Below, in pieces: positions 5,469-11,118 of a stretch of 27,288 nucleotides of DNA. Below the pieces are notes generated by a model. The model was not told the DNA's origin. It did no database searches and was given only the letters and a program-made list of their open reading frames with translations. Both the position numbers and the translations under genes were made by a program. Position 1 is the first letter of the stretch; the number at the start of each line of letters is the position of its first letter. Location: the IMG/VR virus record IMGVR_UViG_3300046507_000082, positions 1-27,288 of that record; one strand, 5' to 3'. The DNA comes from a virus.

Positions 5469-6407
5469 CTAAACTCTTAGCACATCTCCTCTAAACTGGA
5501 CATGCTTTTCATCCCAGACAGAGCAAAGCTCTGGCTGCATCATGCGACCGTCCTTGAACTTGAGAACAGCAAAGCCGCTCACCCAGTTCTTCGGGCCGTC
5601 TTCCGTGTAGTCGATAAACGCCTTGTGGTCGGGATCAGCTACGCACCCCGTATCGATGCCGTATCTGGTGCCGTTGTAGTCCGTGTATGGCGTGACCTTC
5701 TGGGAATGAAGGTGGCCCGTCACCATCGACTTGCCGGCGCCAACCGTGTTGTTGTGAGTGGCGTGAACGCCGCCCTTCCAGCGATGCTTGCAGACGACGC
5801 TATCGTTGATCCAGACAGACCATCCCTTTTCCCAAATTGGGAAATGGTCGGCCAGATGGATGCCCTTGATATTGCGGTATTCGCTGGCGACGGTTGCAAG
5901 CCGCGTCTCGAAACGGGCGTCGTGATTGCCCAAAGTCCAGATCTTGCGGCAGCCGCGCGGGAGGCACTTCACAATATCGTCGAGGTGATCCTGTGCCGCC
6001 TCGATCTCCTCAACCGGAGAAGGAGCGCTTTCCCATCCGATCGGCGGGTGACGGCTGATCTTCGGGAAGTCGAGAACGTCACCGTTTAGAATGACCGCCG
6101 CCGGCTTGAGGTCTTTGCATAGCTTTTTGAAAGCCCGGAGCGCCACAGACTCAGCACCAGGCCAAATATGAAAATCAGAGCCAATAACCACAACGCCGTT
6201 CTTAACGTCCAGCTTTGCGCGGTGTGGGTACTCCTTGACCATATCATGCTTAGTCGGGGCCGTAATCCTACCATGCACAGCCTCTAATCGGCGCCGCCGC
6301 TTGTAGACGTTGTGTTCTTGGACCCCTAAAATCTTGGCTGCTTTTGTGGCCCCCACTGCATCGAATAACGCGATGAACTCTTGATCCGTCGTCGTTGCAG
6401 CGGACAA
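5469..6407 (-). CDS. Calcineurin-like metallophosphoesterase with N-terminal helix-turn-helix (312 aa)
   Basis: The metal-ligand blocks of the family appear in order: SDFH (residues 77-80, D-x-H), NGDVLDF (108-114), LGNHDARFE (159-167) and GHLHSQ (231-236), with a further His segment near 207-218. Such enzymes bind two metals and cleave phosphoesters. Residues 8-45 (from a DQEFIALFDAVGATKAAKILG segment to YKRRRR) look like a DNA-binding helix-turn-helix, which suggests a nucleic-acid substrate. The start is TTG at 6407, directly after the TGA of the upstream gene, with GGGGGTG as ribosome site; the next ATG would remove the HTH. The target could be host or phage DNA or RNA (inference). Confidence 0.83.
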   Translation of the reverse strand: MSAATTTDQEFIALFDAVGATKAAKILGVQEHNVYKRRRRLEAVHGRITAPTKHDMVKEYPHRAKLDVKNGVVVIGSDFHIWPGAESVALRAFKKLCKDLKPAAVILNGDVLDFPKISRHPPIGWESAPSPVEEIEAAQDHLDDIVKCLPRGCRKIWTLGNHDARFETRLATVASEYRNIKGIHLADHFPIWEKGWSVWINDSVVCKHRWKGGVHATHNNTVGAGKSMVTGHLHSQKVTPYTDYNGTRYGIDTGCVADPDHKAFIDYTEDGPKNWVSGFAVLKFKDGRMMQPELCSVWDEKHVQFRGDVLRV

Positions 6408-6842
6408 TCAAACACCCCCATTTTGAACGAAACAATAAACAGCGCCGCCGCTGCTCAAGAACACAATGGCGTGGCCGGTTGGATTGCCACGGTCCCACTT
6501 CAACTTGCGGTCTGGAATCTCGATTTCTGTCCCGATCGCAACCGGGGGCCGATGCAACGGTTCATTCGGCCTGTCATCCGTGATTGTGCAGAAGGTCTTT
6601 CCATCGCGGACGTGTATGGCATCGCACCAGTAAGCGTCTGCCTCGCCGCAGCAAGATACGGTCGGGTTGTCGGGCTGCATCAGGGTTTGATACCACTCCC
6701 TGACGGAGGGATCGCCGCCTTCCCACTGCCCGAGGTCTCTCGCGTGCGCTTGGCTGACTAAAGACGAAACCAGAAAGACAAGCGCGAGAATGCAGGCCAG
6801 GATAAAGATCACCCAGCCCGCGCCGCCTCTATCGAATTTCAT
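6408..6842 (-). CDS. Exported or membrane-anchored Cys-containing hypothetical protein (144 aa)
   Basis: The ATG at 6842 overlaps the upstream stop as ATGA, which decides it against the longer frame. Residues 10-30 form a strongly hydrophobic segment (GWVIFILACILALVFLVSSL) followed by SQAHARD, which looks like a signal peptidase site (A-x-A) or a membrane anchor. The outer part contains five cysteines after CC (VSCCGEADAYWCDAIHV, FCTI, YCF), consistent with periplasmic disulfides. It resembles unassigned proteins of rhizobial prophages. A role at the envelope, such as superinfection exclusion or lysis control, is possible from context only. Confidence 0.7.
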   Translation of the reverse strand: MKFDRGGAGWVIFILACILALVFLVSSLVSQAHARDLGQWEGGDPSVREWYQTLMQPDNPTVSCCGEADAYWCDAIHVRDGKTFCTITDDRPNEPLHRPPVAIGTEIEIPDRKLKWDRGNPTGHAIVFLSSGGAVYCFVQNGGV

Positions 6843-7093
6843 ATGTTCTCGTATCTGTCGAGTTGCGAGCAAGGGCCGAAGCCCTTGGTCCAGACGATGT
6901 GAGGAAGTCCGTACTGATCGACCGCTTGCGCGCGATACGAGATCCAGCAGTAGTCTGCGCTCTTGGCCGGCGTATGCTTCACGTCGAACTTGATGCTGTA
7001 GAGAAGCAGCATCGTCGCCAGCATGGAGGCCAAACCCAAGCAAAGCGCCGGGCTCTTTAGCTCCCGGACAAGCTCCTTAAGCTCATCCATCAT
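6839..7093 (-). CDS. Single-pass membrane protein (84 aa)
   Basis: The start is placed at the ATGATG of 7093/7090, which overlaps the TGA of the upstream gene; the longer frame to 7144 would run deep into that gene. An acidic/basic N-terminal helix (MMDELKELVRELKSP) leads into one membrane segment (LCLGLASMLATMLLLYSI). A 45-residue tail contains two cysteines (YCWISY and GPCSQ). No known family is recognised. The gene is coupled on both sides within the post-lysis string of small membrane proteins. Confidence 0.65.
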   Translation of the reverse strand: MMDELKELVRELKSPALCLGLASMLATMLLLYSIKFDVKHTPAKSADYCWISYRAQAVDQYGLPHIVWTKGFGPCSQLDRYENI

Positions 7094-7269
7094 TTGCGCT
7101 GCTTCACCTGGTGAAGTTTGACAACGATTTGCAGGCACAGCCACAGAACGCCGAGTATCGGCAGAACCAGAGCCGCGACATCAGAAACTTCATGCAATGC
7201 GGGCAGCCACCAAGGGCTTGCGATAGCGGCGATAGCCCCGGTGTCAGTCACCATTTCTCCGTGTGTCAT
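7090..7269 (-). CDS. Small membrane protein, second holin candidate (59 aa)
   Basis: The ATG at 7269 overlaps the stop of the o-spanin candidate as ATGA. An internal ATG at 7254 with a close GGAG is an alternative start. A short polar and Ala-rich N-terminus is followed by WWLPALHEVSD, then one long hydrophobic helix (AALVLPILGVLWLCLQIVV) and a basic tail (KLHQVKQRK). One helix with a positively charged cytoplasmic end fits class III holins or pinholins. The better holin candidate by position is the gene at 8333, so this could be an antiholin or a second holin. Confidence 0.6.
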   Translation of the reverse strand: MTHGEMVTDTGAIAAIASPWWLPALHEVSDVAALVLPILGVLWLCLQIVVKLHQVKQRK

Positions 7270-7670
7270 TTGGAAGGCTTGTGCCTCAGGAAGCGGTCGT
7301 ACCATCTCTTGCGAAAGGTCGTCGGCTTGGGATCGTCAGCGCATGTGCGGCCTTCGCTCATGGCCTTGTAGCGCTCGGCTCCAAAGCACGCGTATGGATC
7401 GGTCGCTACCGGCTTTGGATTGAGAGACGCCGGGCGCTTGGCCGGCCTCTTCCATCCGAAGCCGGCAACGCCTGCCTCCGTAGTCTGGTCGATCCACTTC
7501 TGATCGTATTGGGTCTTGCCGAGCACCTGATATTTTGGTGCTACAAAGCTGGAGCTAGCGCCCTTCAGCGTGGCGAAGCTGTCGTTAGTTACACACCCCG
7601 CCAACAGAGTCCCACTGCTTGCCAGCAGCATAACAGTCGTCAACGGTTTTGATCGCGTCTTTAACGGCAT
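7266..7670 (-). CDS. Probable outer-membrane spanin lipoprotein (Rz1-like, 134 aa)
   Basis: The protein begins with a lipoprotein signal: basic N-region (PLKTRSK), hydrophobic core, and lipobox LLAGC with the lipidated Cys at about residue 24. The mature part has a Pro/Lys-rich middle (KRPAKRPASLNPKP), as in Rz1-type spanins, but at about 110 residues it is longer than most. The ATG at 7670 has GAGAG 6 nt upstream; the ATG at 7685 is possible. The start lies inside the Rz-like gene in another frame (86-nt overlap), the classic arrangement of embedded spanin pairs. Together they would fuse inner and outer membranes at the end of lysis. Confidence 0.68.
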   Translation of the reverse strand: MPLKTRSKPLTTVMLLASSGTLLAGCVTNDSFATLKGASSSFVAPKYQVLGKTQYDQKWIDQTTEAGVAGFGWKRPAKRPASLNPKPVATDPYACFGAERYKAMSEGRTCADDPKPTTFRKRWYDRFLRHKPSK

Positions 7671-7845
7671 TCGCTGCTCTCTCATCCTTTGCTGCAACGG
7701 CTGCAATTGCTTTATTCCAGCCGACGTTTTCGTAATGGACCTTAAGAAAAATGAACCCGCCACCAATTGCGGATGTAATCAAACCAGCGATAATGAGGCG
7801 CGTCAGGTATGGGGCTACGATCTGCTTTAGCAGCGCGATTAACAT
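7585..7845 (-). CDS. Probable inner-membrane spanin (Rz-like, 86 aa)
   Basis: The N-terminus holds a membrane segment (residues 10-35, LTRLIIAGLITSAIGGGFIF). A periplasmic helix follows (YENVGWNKAIAAVAAKDERAANAVKDAI) and ends with two cysteines (DDCYAAG...GGVC). The topology (N-in, helical, Cys near the C-terminus) is that of an i-spanin. It directly follows the endolysin and overlaps it by 104 nt, with an AAGGA about 10 nt before the ATG. The o-spanin candidate starts within it. The identification rests on topology and position, since spanins share little sequence. Confidence 0.7.
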   Translation of the reverse strand: MLIALLKQIVAPYLTRLIIAGLITSAIGGGFIFLKVHYENVGWNKAIAAVAAKDERAANAVKDAIKTVDDCYAAGKQWDSVGGVCN

Positions 7846-8326
7846 CTTCAGTCAGTCCTTCCAGGCAAAGATTGCGCTCTGCGTTTCGCCGATTGGTGAG
7901 GCCCTTAACCACCCGCCCTTGCGCGTGGTTGTAGGCAAGCATCGCATCGCATGCGCCCTTGGCATTGCCAGCGTTGAGGCGGCTCGCGATCTTTGAATGG
8001 CAGAATGCGGACGAGCCGACGTTGTAGGCAAACGAGATGAAAGACGCCCGCGTCTTGTCTGAGACCGGGACCTTGATGCACGGACTGATCTCTGCGGCAT
8101 ATTCCGGCAAGCGTTTGGCGAGCATGTCCGAGCACTGCTGAGGAGTGAACTTCTGTCCCGCCTTAACGTTGCCCTTCGTCTCCCCGTAGCACCAAGTCAC
8201 CGGCCGTCCGGTCCCAATGGTGTCCACCTTCGCCGTGGTCCAAAGGCCTTCCCATGGCTGGATGAAGCTGCACGCAAGGATGATCGCGCCGGCACCAGCG
8301 GCACCAGCCTTATGAATTGTTTTCAC
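7742..8326 (-). CDS. Phage lysozyme (GH24 endolysin), probably SAR type (194 aa, GTG start)
   Basis: The GH24 catalytic triad is readable: E26 in QPWEGL, D35 in AKVDTIG and T44 in VTWCYGET, spaced as in T4 lysozyme with a three-residue insertion between D and T. It cleaves the glycan strands of peptidoglycan. The first 22 residues are hydrophobic and Gly/Ala-rich (AGAAGAGAIILACSFI), like a signal-anchor-release segment, so it may be secreted by Sec and activated on release; a Cys in it (C19) could take part in isomerisation. The GTG at 8326 starts 6 nt after the holin candidate's stop. The final 34 residues lie entirely in the overlap with the i-spanin gene. Confidence 0.88.
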   Translation of the reverse strand: MKTIHKAGAAGAGAIILACSFIQPWEGLWTTAKVDTIGTGRPVTWCYGETKGNVKAGQKFTPQQCSDMLAKRLPEYAAEISPCIKVPVSDKTRASFISFAYNVGSSAFCHSKIASRLNAGNAKGACDAMLAYNHAQGRVVKGLTNRRNAERNLCLEGLTEDVNRAAKADRSPIPDAPHYRWFDYIRNWWRVHFS

Positions 8327-8332
8327 GATTGA

Positions 8333-8551
8333 TCAGTCTCTCGTTTGAGCCACGAATCGGGCGATAAGCGCGGCGAAGGACACGAGGCCGGCAAGGGCTG
8401 CGAACAGGCCGCCCGGAATCGGGGGCTGCCAGTTGAGGGCGATCAGAACCTGGATAGCCACCTCAAGGCCCGACAGGAGGCCGGCGAGCATAATCAGCCG
8501 GACTGACCAAGCCTTTCGGACCAGCCATTGCCATTCGTCTACGAGGCGCAT
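8333..8551 (-). CDS. Putative holin, small multi-pass membrane protein (72 aa)
   Basis: A short basic N-terminus (DEWQWLVRKAWSVR) precedes two or three hydrophobic segments: LIMLAGLLSGLEVAIQVLIAL and GGLFAALAGLVSFAALIARFVA, separated by a NWQPPIP turn. The pattern K/R-AWSVR followed by LSGLE and a P-P-I-P turn recurs in small proteins next to endolysins in many proteobacterial prophages. It is directly upstream of the lysozyme (6 nt). Controlled membrane permeabilisation, or SAR-endolysin release by depolarisation, is the likely role. The ribosome site is weak. The family assignment is from memory and context. Confidence 0.7.
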   Translation of the reverse strand: MRLVDEWQWLVRKAWSVRLIMLAGLLSGLEVAIQVLIALNWQPPIPGGLFAALAGLVSFAALIARFVAQTRD

Positions 8552-8557
8552 TTTTGA

Positions 8558-8586
8558 TTGATGAACCTGGGGTTGAGGAGTAGAAT
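8558..8586 (+). promoter_or_regulatory. Candidate sigma70-type promoter for the isolated + strand gene at 8611
   Basis: TTGATG (8558-8563) and TAGAAT (8581-8586) are separated by exactly 17 bp. The -10 box matches the consensus at five of six positions and the -35 at four. They lie directly before a + strand small gene that is otherwise surrounded by minus-strand genes. Confidence 0.5.
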
Positions 8587-8610
8587 TGGCTCACTAAGGG
8601 AGCGAGGATA

Positions 8611-8730
8611 TTGGAACAAAAAGCACAACTTCGCGGCGCCGCACTCGTCGGAGCACTTATCTTGCTTGCTTGTCTATTTGCGCCGGTTGCGGTGATGATG
8701 TTTCATGTTTGGCAGACCGGGGCGCAGTAG
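8611..8730 (+). CDS. Very small membrane protein on the opposite strand (39 aa, TTG start), possible moron
   Basis: From TTG at 8611 the frame reads MEQKAQLRGAALVGALILLA and continues through CLFAPVAVMMFHVW to a TAG at 8728-8730. GGGAG lies 8 nt before the start and an in-frame stop at 8581 excludes a longer form. A charged N-terminus precedes one membrane helix of about 25 residues. The gene fills the 182-bp gap between the holin candidate and the tail-collar gene, on the opposite strand, with its own promoter candidate and a stop 3 nt from the convergent fibre gene's stop. That is the layout of a moron expressed from the prophage. No family is recognised. Confidence 0.5.
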   Translation: MEQKAQLRGAALVGALILLACLFAPVAVMMFHVWQTGAQ

Positions 8731-8733
8731 CGC

Positions 8734-9732
8734 CTAGATGATGCGGAGCAGCTTGTTTGCGACAATCGTCGGCTGAAGTATCGCATGAGCGACGCTGCCG
8801 CCGGCGGTATTGATTGAAATCCCCGTTGTTGCAGACCCCACCGAAGCCGAGGCCAGAAGCTTACCACTGCCGGTCGAGTCAGAGCCACTCCCGGTTGTGA
8901 ACACATTGGCAGGACTTGGGGATAGTGAGTGAGTATGGCCGGGGTCGGTAACGCCGTGGCTGTGCGTTGGCATTTCGGTGGAGATTAGAACGTGCGTAGA
9001 TGATCCACCAGCAGAGCCGAGATTGGCTCCGACGATTGTCCCGCTGTCAGTAACCACGGAGCCAATGCGGCTGGCCGCAGAGCCACCCATATCATCCTTG
9101 CCGGCGATGACGCGGCCACGAAGATCGGGGATGTTGAAGGTGGTTGATCCGTCGCCAGTCCCAAAAGTGGTGCCGAGCAACGCAAACAGGGCGGCGTACG
9201 TAGTGCGCGAAATAGCCTGACCAAACGGAAAGACAAAGTTGCTATTGGGCGCGGTCGTTCCGAAATAATCAATTGTCGCGCCTACCGGCACGGTAAAGGG
9301 AAGCTGGTAGAAATTTTTCAGACGGAAGCGGTTGCTGCCATCAAGAACGAGTTCATAGGGCGTACCAGCGATCAACGTGCCAGTTGGGACGATCGTCCCC
9401 GCCGCATCCGTGATGATCGGGCAAGCACCGAGGCCATCCACATTGAGCGTTGGACTGGCGCCGTTCGTAGCGTGGGGATAGATCGTCAGATGCTGCGCTA
9501 CCAGATGCGCAAGCGTGTCAAAGCCCTGGTTACTGGTGACGGTATAGGCGGTCGATGTGCCCCCCGTCGCGAGATTGGCACCGCTCATGTCGTCGCGATA
9601 CTTCGCGGCAGCAGCCATCAGTGCACGGGCTGAATCGTTCACACTCGATGGTGCTTGGCCTTCAGCAAAATTTATCGTCGGGTCTGCGGTTGCATTGGCC
9701 GACGCCGTCTGAGACCAGAGATAGACCGGCAT
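8734..9732 (-). CDS. Tail fibre protein with phage tail-collar domain (332 aa)
   Basis: The N-terminal ~60 residues (MPVYLWSQTASANATADPTI, then a SSVNDSARALMAAAAKYRDD segment) are typical of the virion-attachment part of podoviral fibres. Residues ~150-215 form a tail-collar (PF07484-type) domain: IDYFGTTAPNSNFVFPFGQ, then TTYAALFALLGTTFGTGDGS and FNIPDLRGRVIAGKDDMGG. The C-terminal part has H-x-H repeats (MPTHSHGVTDPGHTHS) that often coordinate metal in fibre trimers, and ends in a strand-rich tip (QPTIVANKLLRII). It should mediate host-surface contact. The ATG overlaps the upstream HNH stop (TAATG), so it is coupled to a mobile gene. Confidence 0.85.
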   Translation of the reverse strand: MPVYLWSQTASANATADPTINFAEGQAPSSVNDSARALMAAAAKYRDDMSGANLATGGTSTAYTVTSNQGFDTLAHLVAQHLTIYPHATNGASPTLNVDGLGACPIITDAAGTIVPTGTLIAGTPYELVLDGSNRFRLKNFYQLPFTVPVGATIDYFGTTAPNSNFVFPFGQAISRTTYAALFALLGTTFGTGDGSTTFNIPDLRGRVIAGKDDMGGSAASRIGSVVTDSGTIVGANLGSAGGSSTHVLISTEMPTHSHGVTDPGHTHSLSPSPANVFTTGSGSDSTGSGKLLASASVGSATTGISINTAGGSVAHAILQPTIVANKLLRII

Positions 9733-10232
9733 TATGCAGCCCTCGCAAATTCGCCAAAGAGATTTTCAGCCGCAGCGACGTAGGCGGCATGAGCCTCTTC
9801 CTTCGTCGCGAAATGTCCGAGATGACGGCTTTTGCCATCTTTGCCGATCGAGGCCTGCCACGGCTTGCCGTACGCTTCGCCAGCCCGGTAGCGCGAGACG
9901 CCCTTGAACCCGGAGACGTTCGACTTGATGACCCCAATGTTGGCTTGGTTCTGCGATTTCGTCGCAAGCCTGAGATTCGTCCAGACGTTGTTGTGCTTGT
10001 TGAGATCGCGATGATCAACGAAGGGCTCCGGCCACTCTCCGGTTATGTAGAGCCATGCGAGATGATGCGCGCGGTAGGAGCAGTCATCTATGTTGATGAC
10101 GATGTACGTCCGTTTTCTGCACCCAGCGATATCGCCAGTCTTCTTGCCGCCTCGGTCAACCAGCCAAAAGAAAAGCCCCGTTTCGGGGCTGTATTCGAGC
10201 AGTTCTTTCAGACGTTCTTGAGTTAGCTTCAT
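9732..10232 (-). CDS. HNH homing endonuclease with C-terminal AP2 domain (166 aa)
   Basis: The N-terminus has the YSPETGLFFW motif (residues 14-23) common to this HNH group. The HNH block follows: RAHHLAWLYITGEWP (54-68), VDHRDLNKHNN (72-82) and NLRLAT (86-91). An AP2-like DNA-binding domain begins near GFKGVSRYR (108-116) and ends with FATKEEAHAAYVAAAENLFGE. The HNH cuts DNA and the AP2 gives specificity; such genes are free-standing homing elements in phages. It sits between the transglycosylase and the tail fibre, starting 3 nt after one and overlapping the other by 1 nt. A terminator-like hairpin lies in its own 5' coding region. Confidence 0.87.
   Translation of the reverse strand: MKLTQERLKELLEYSPETGLFFWLVDRGGKKTGDIAGCRKRTYIVINIDDCSYRAHHLAWLYITGEWPEPFVDHRDLNKHNNVWTNLRLATKSQNQANIGVIKSNVSGFKGVSRYRAGEAYGKPWQASIGKDGKSRHLGHFATKEEAHAAYVAAAENLFGEFARAA
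10166..10190 (-). terminator. Terminator-like hairpin inside the HNH-AP2 coding region
   Basis: On the minus strand AGCCCCG-AAA-CGGGGCT is a perfect 7-bp stem with a 3-nt loop, followed directly by TTTCTTTT. It meets the usual pattern of an intrinsic terminator but encodes residues S15 to F22 of the HNH protein, a conserved motif of that family. Confidence 0.6.
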
Positions 10233-10235
10233 AGA

Positions 10236-10937
10236 TTATCCTCGCGGGAAAACGGGAGCGCGGAAGGCACTCTTGAGGGCGGAAAGGGCAACCGGCTTAC
10301 GCGGCGCGTAGAAGATCGGGGGCGCCTGCATGTCGGGGATCTGGGCGAATGCGGGGGGCGCTTCTGGAGCCTGCTGGGGCGGCGCGAAGACGGGGGCAGA
10401 TGGCAGTTGCGGGGTGATCGCCATGGGCGGCTGAGGGGCGCTAGGCGGGCTAGCGGGGCTTGCCTGTGCGGTCTGTGGCTGGGGGCTACTTCCGCCCATC
10501 TTCCGGTCGGCCCACGCCTGTAGCCCGCTGGCGGTCATCCCACGCAGGAACGGATTGGCCTTAACGGCGGCGTCTCCGAGGACGGATTCCACGGGCGCGT
10601 TTGGGTCCGCCTGGAGCACCTTCACTGCACCACCAGGGCCGGCGAAATGGGCGAGATAGGTCGAGCCGGGGGTTACAGGAACTCCGGCCTTTGATAGGAT
10701 GGCCTGGTTCTGGTTGGCGTAGGCTTCCGTCATCTCACGCGAAAGCTGCGGGTCGGTTTTCAGGGCCAGAAGATCGGCGTCGGACTTGCCCTGCGCCAGA
10801 TCAGGCCTAACTTGCTTGATGGTCGAGAGCCATGTGCTGTCGATGAACTGCCCGAGACCCGACGCAGACGAAGTAGGATTGGTGGCGTTAGGGTTGCCGC
10901 CGCTCTCTACGCCAATGATGGAGTCTACCAAGCCCAT
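10236..10937 (-). CDS. Virion lytic transglycosylase-like protein (233 aa)
   Basis: Residues 1-110 are a lysozyme-like SLT fold: the catalytic Glu11 in IIGVESGGNP, SASGLGQFIDSTW (23-35), and a YLAHFAGPGGAVKVL segment near 95-109. Residues 145-205 are Pro/Ala/Gln-rich and disordered. The protein ends with PVALSALKSAF and APVFPRG. There is no signal peptide, as expected for an enzyme carried in the particle that opens the peptidoglycan during DNA entry. It follows three ejection-type proteins. Its C-terminal motif is similar to that of the 523-aa ejection protein, which suggests a shared docking tag. Its ATG overlaps the ATG of a + strand gene across a CATG. Confidence 0.83.
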   Translation of the reverse strand: MGLVDSIIGVESGGNPNATNPTSSASGLGQFIDSTWLSTIKQVRPDLAQGKSDADLLALKTDPQLSREMTEAYANQNQAILSKAGVPVTPGSTYLAHFAGPGGAVKVLQADPNAPVESVLGDAAVKANPFLRGMTASGLQAWADRKMGGSSPQPQTAQASPASPPSAPQPPMAITPQLPSAPVFAPPQQAPEAPPAFAQIPDMQAPPIFYAPRKPVALSALKSAFRAPVFPRG

Positions 10938-11118
10938 GTGGTGGTTATTCCAATCCCTGATCGTTTTCGGGGTGATTTCGTCGAATATCTATTTCGAGTG
11001 GACGCCGAACAAAGGTCTGGCAGCGATGCTTGGCGGAGGCTTCGCCCTAATCGCGACGCTTATCTGGAACGACGTTGCCGAAATACGGGCGCGTAAGAAG
11101 CGCGGGACGCAGCGCTGA
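10936..11118 (+). CDS. Small two-helix membrane protein on the opposite strand (60 aa), possible moron
   Basis: From the ATG at 10936 the product is MWWLFQSLIVFGVISSNIYF, then EWTPNKG, then a second membrane segment (LAAMLGGGFALIATLIW) and a basic tail (RARKKRGTQR). The SNIYFEWTPN turn resembles a conserved motif in small phage membrane proteins I remember. A longer in-frame start at 10786 would be wholly antisense to the transglycosylase and is rejected. The ribosome site is weak (GGAG 13 nt upstream). Its end overlaps the 3' end of the convergent 523-aa gene by 72 nt. It fills an otherwise empty gap on the opposite strand. The function is unknown. Confidence 0.58.
   Translation: MWWLFQSLIVFGVISSNIYFEWTPNKGLAAMLGGGFALIATLIWNDVAEIRARKKRGTQR

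Noticed and set aside
6843-7043. Longer start for the 144-aa exported protein
   Set aside because: It would overlap the upstream gene, while the ATG at 6842 has an ATGA overlap and places the hydrophobic signal at the N-terminus.
10786-10935. Upstream extension of the + strand membrane-protein gene
   Set aside because: It is wholly antisense to the transglycosylase catalytic region and lacks membrane character.
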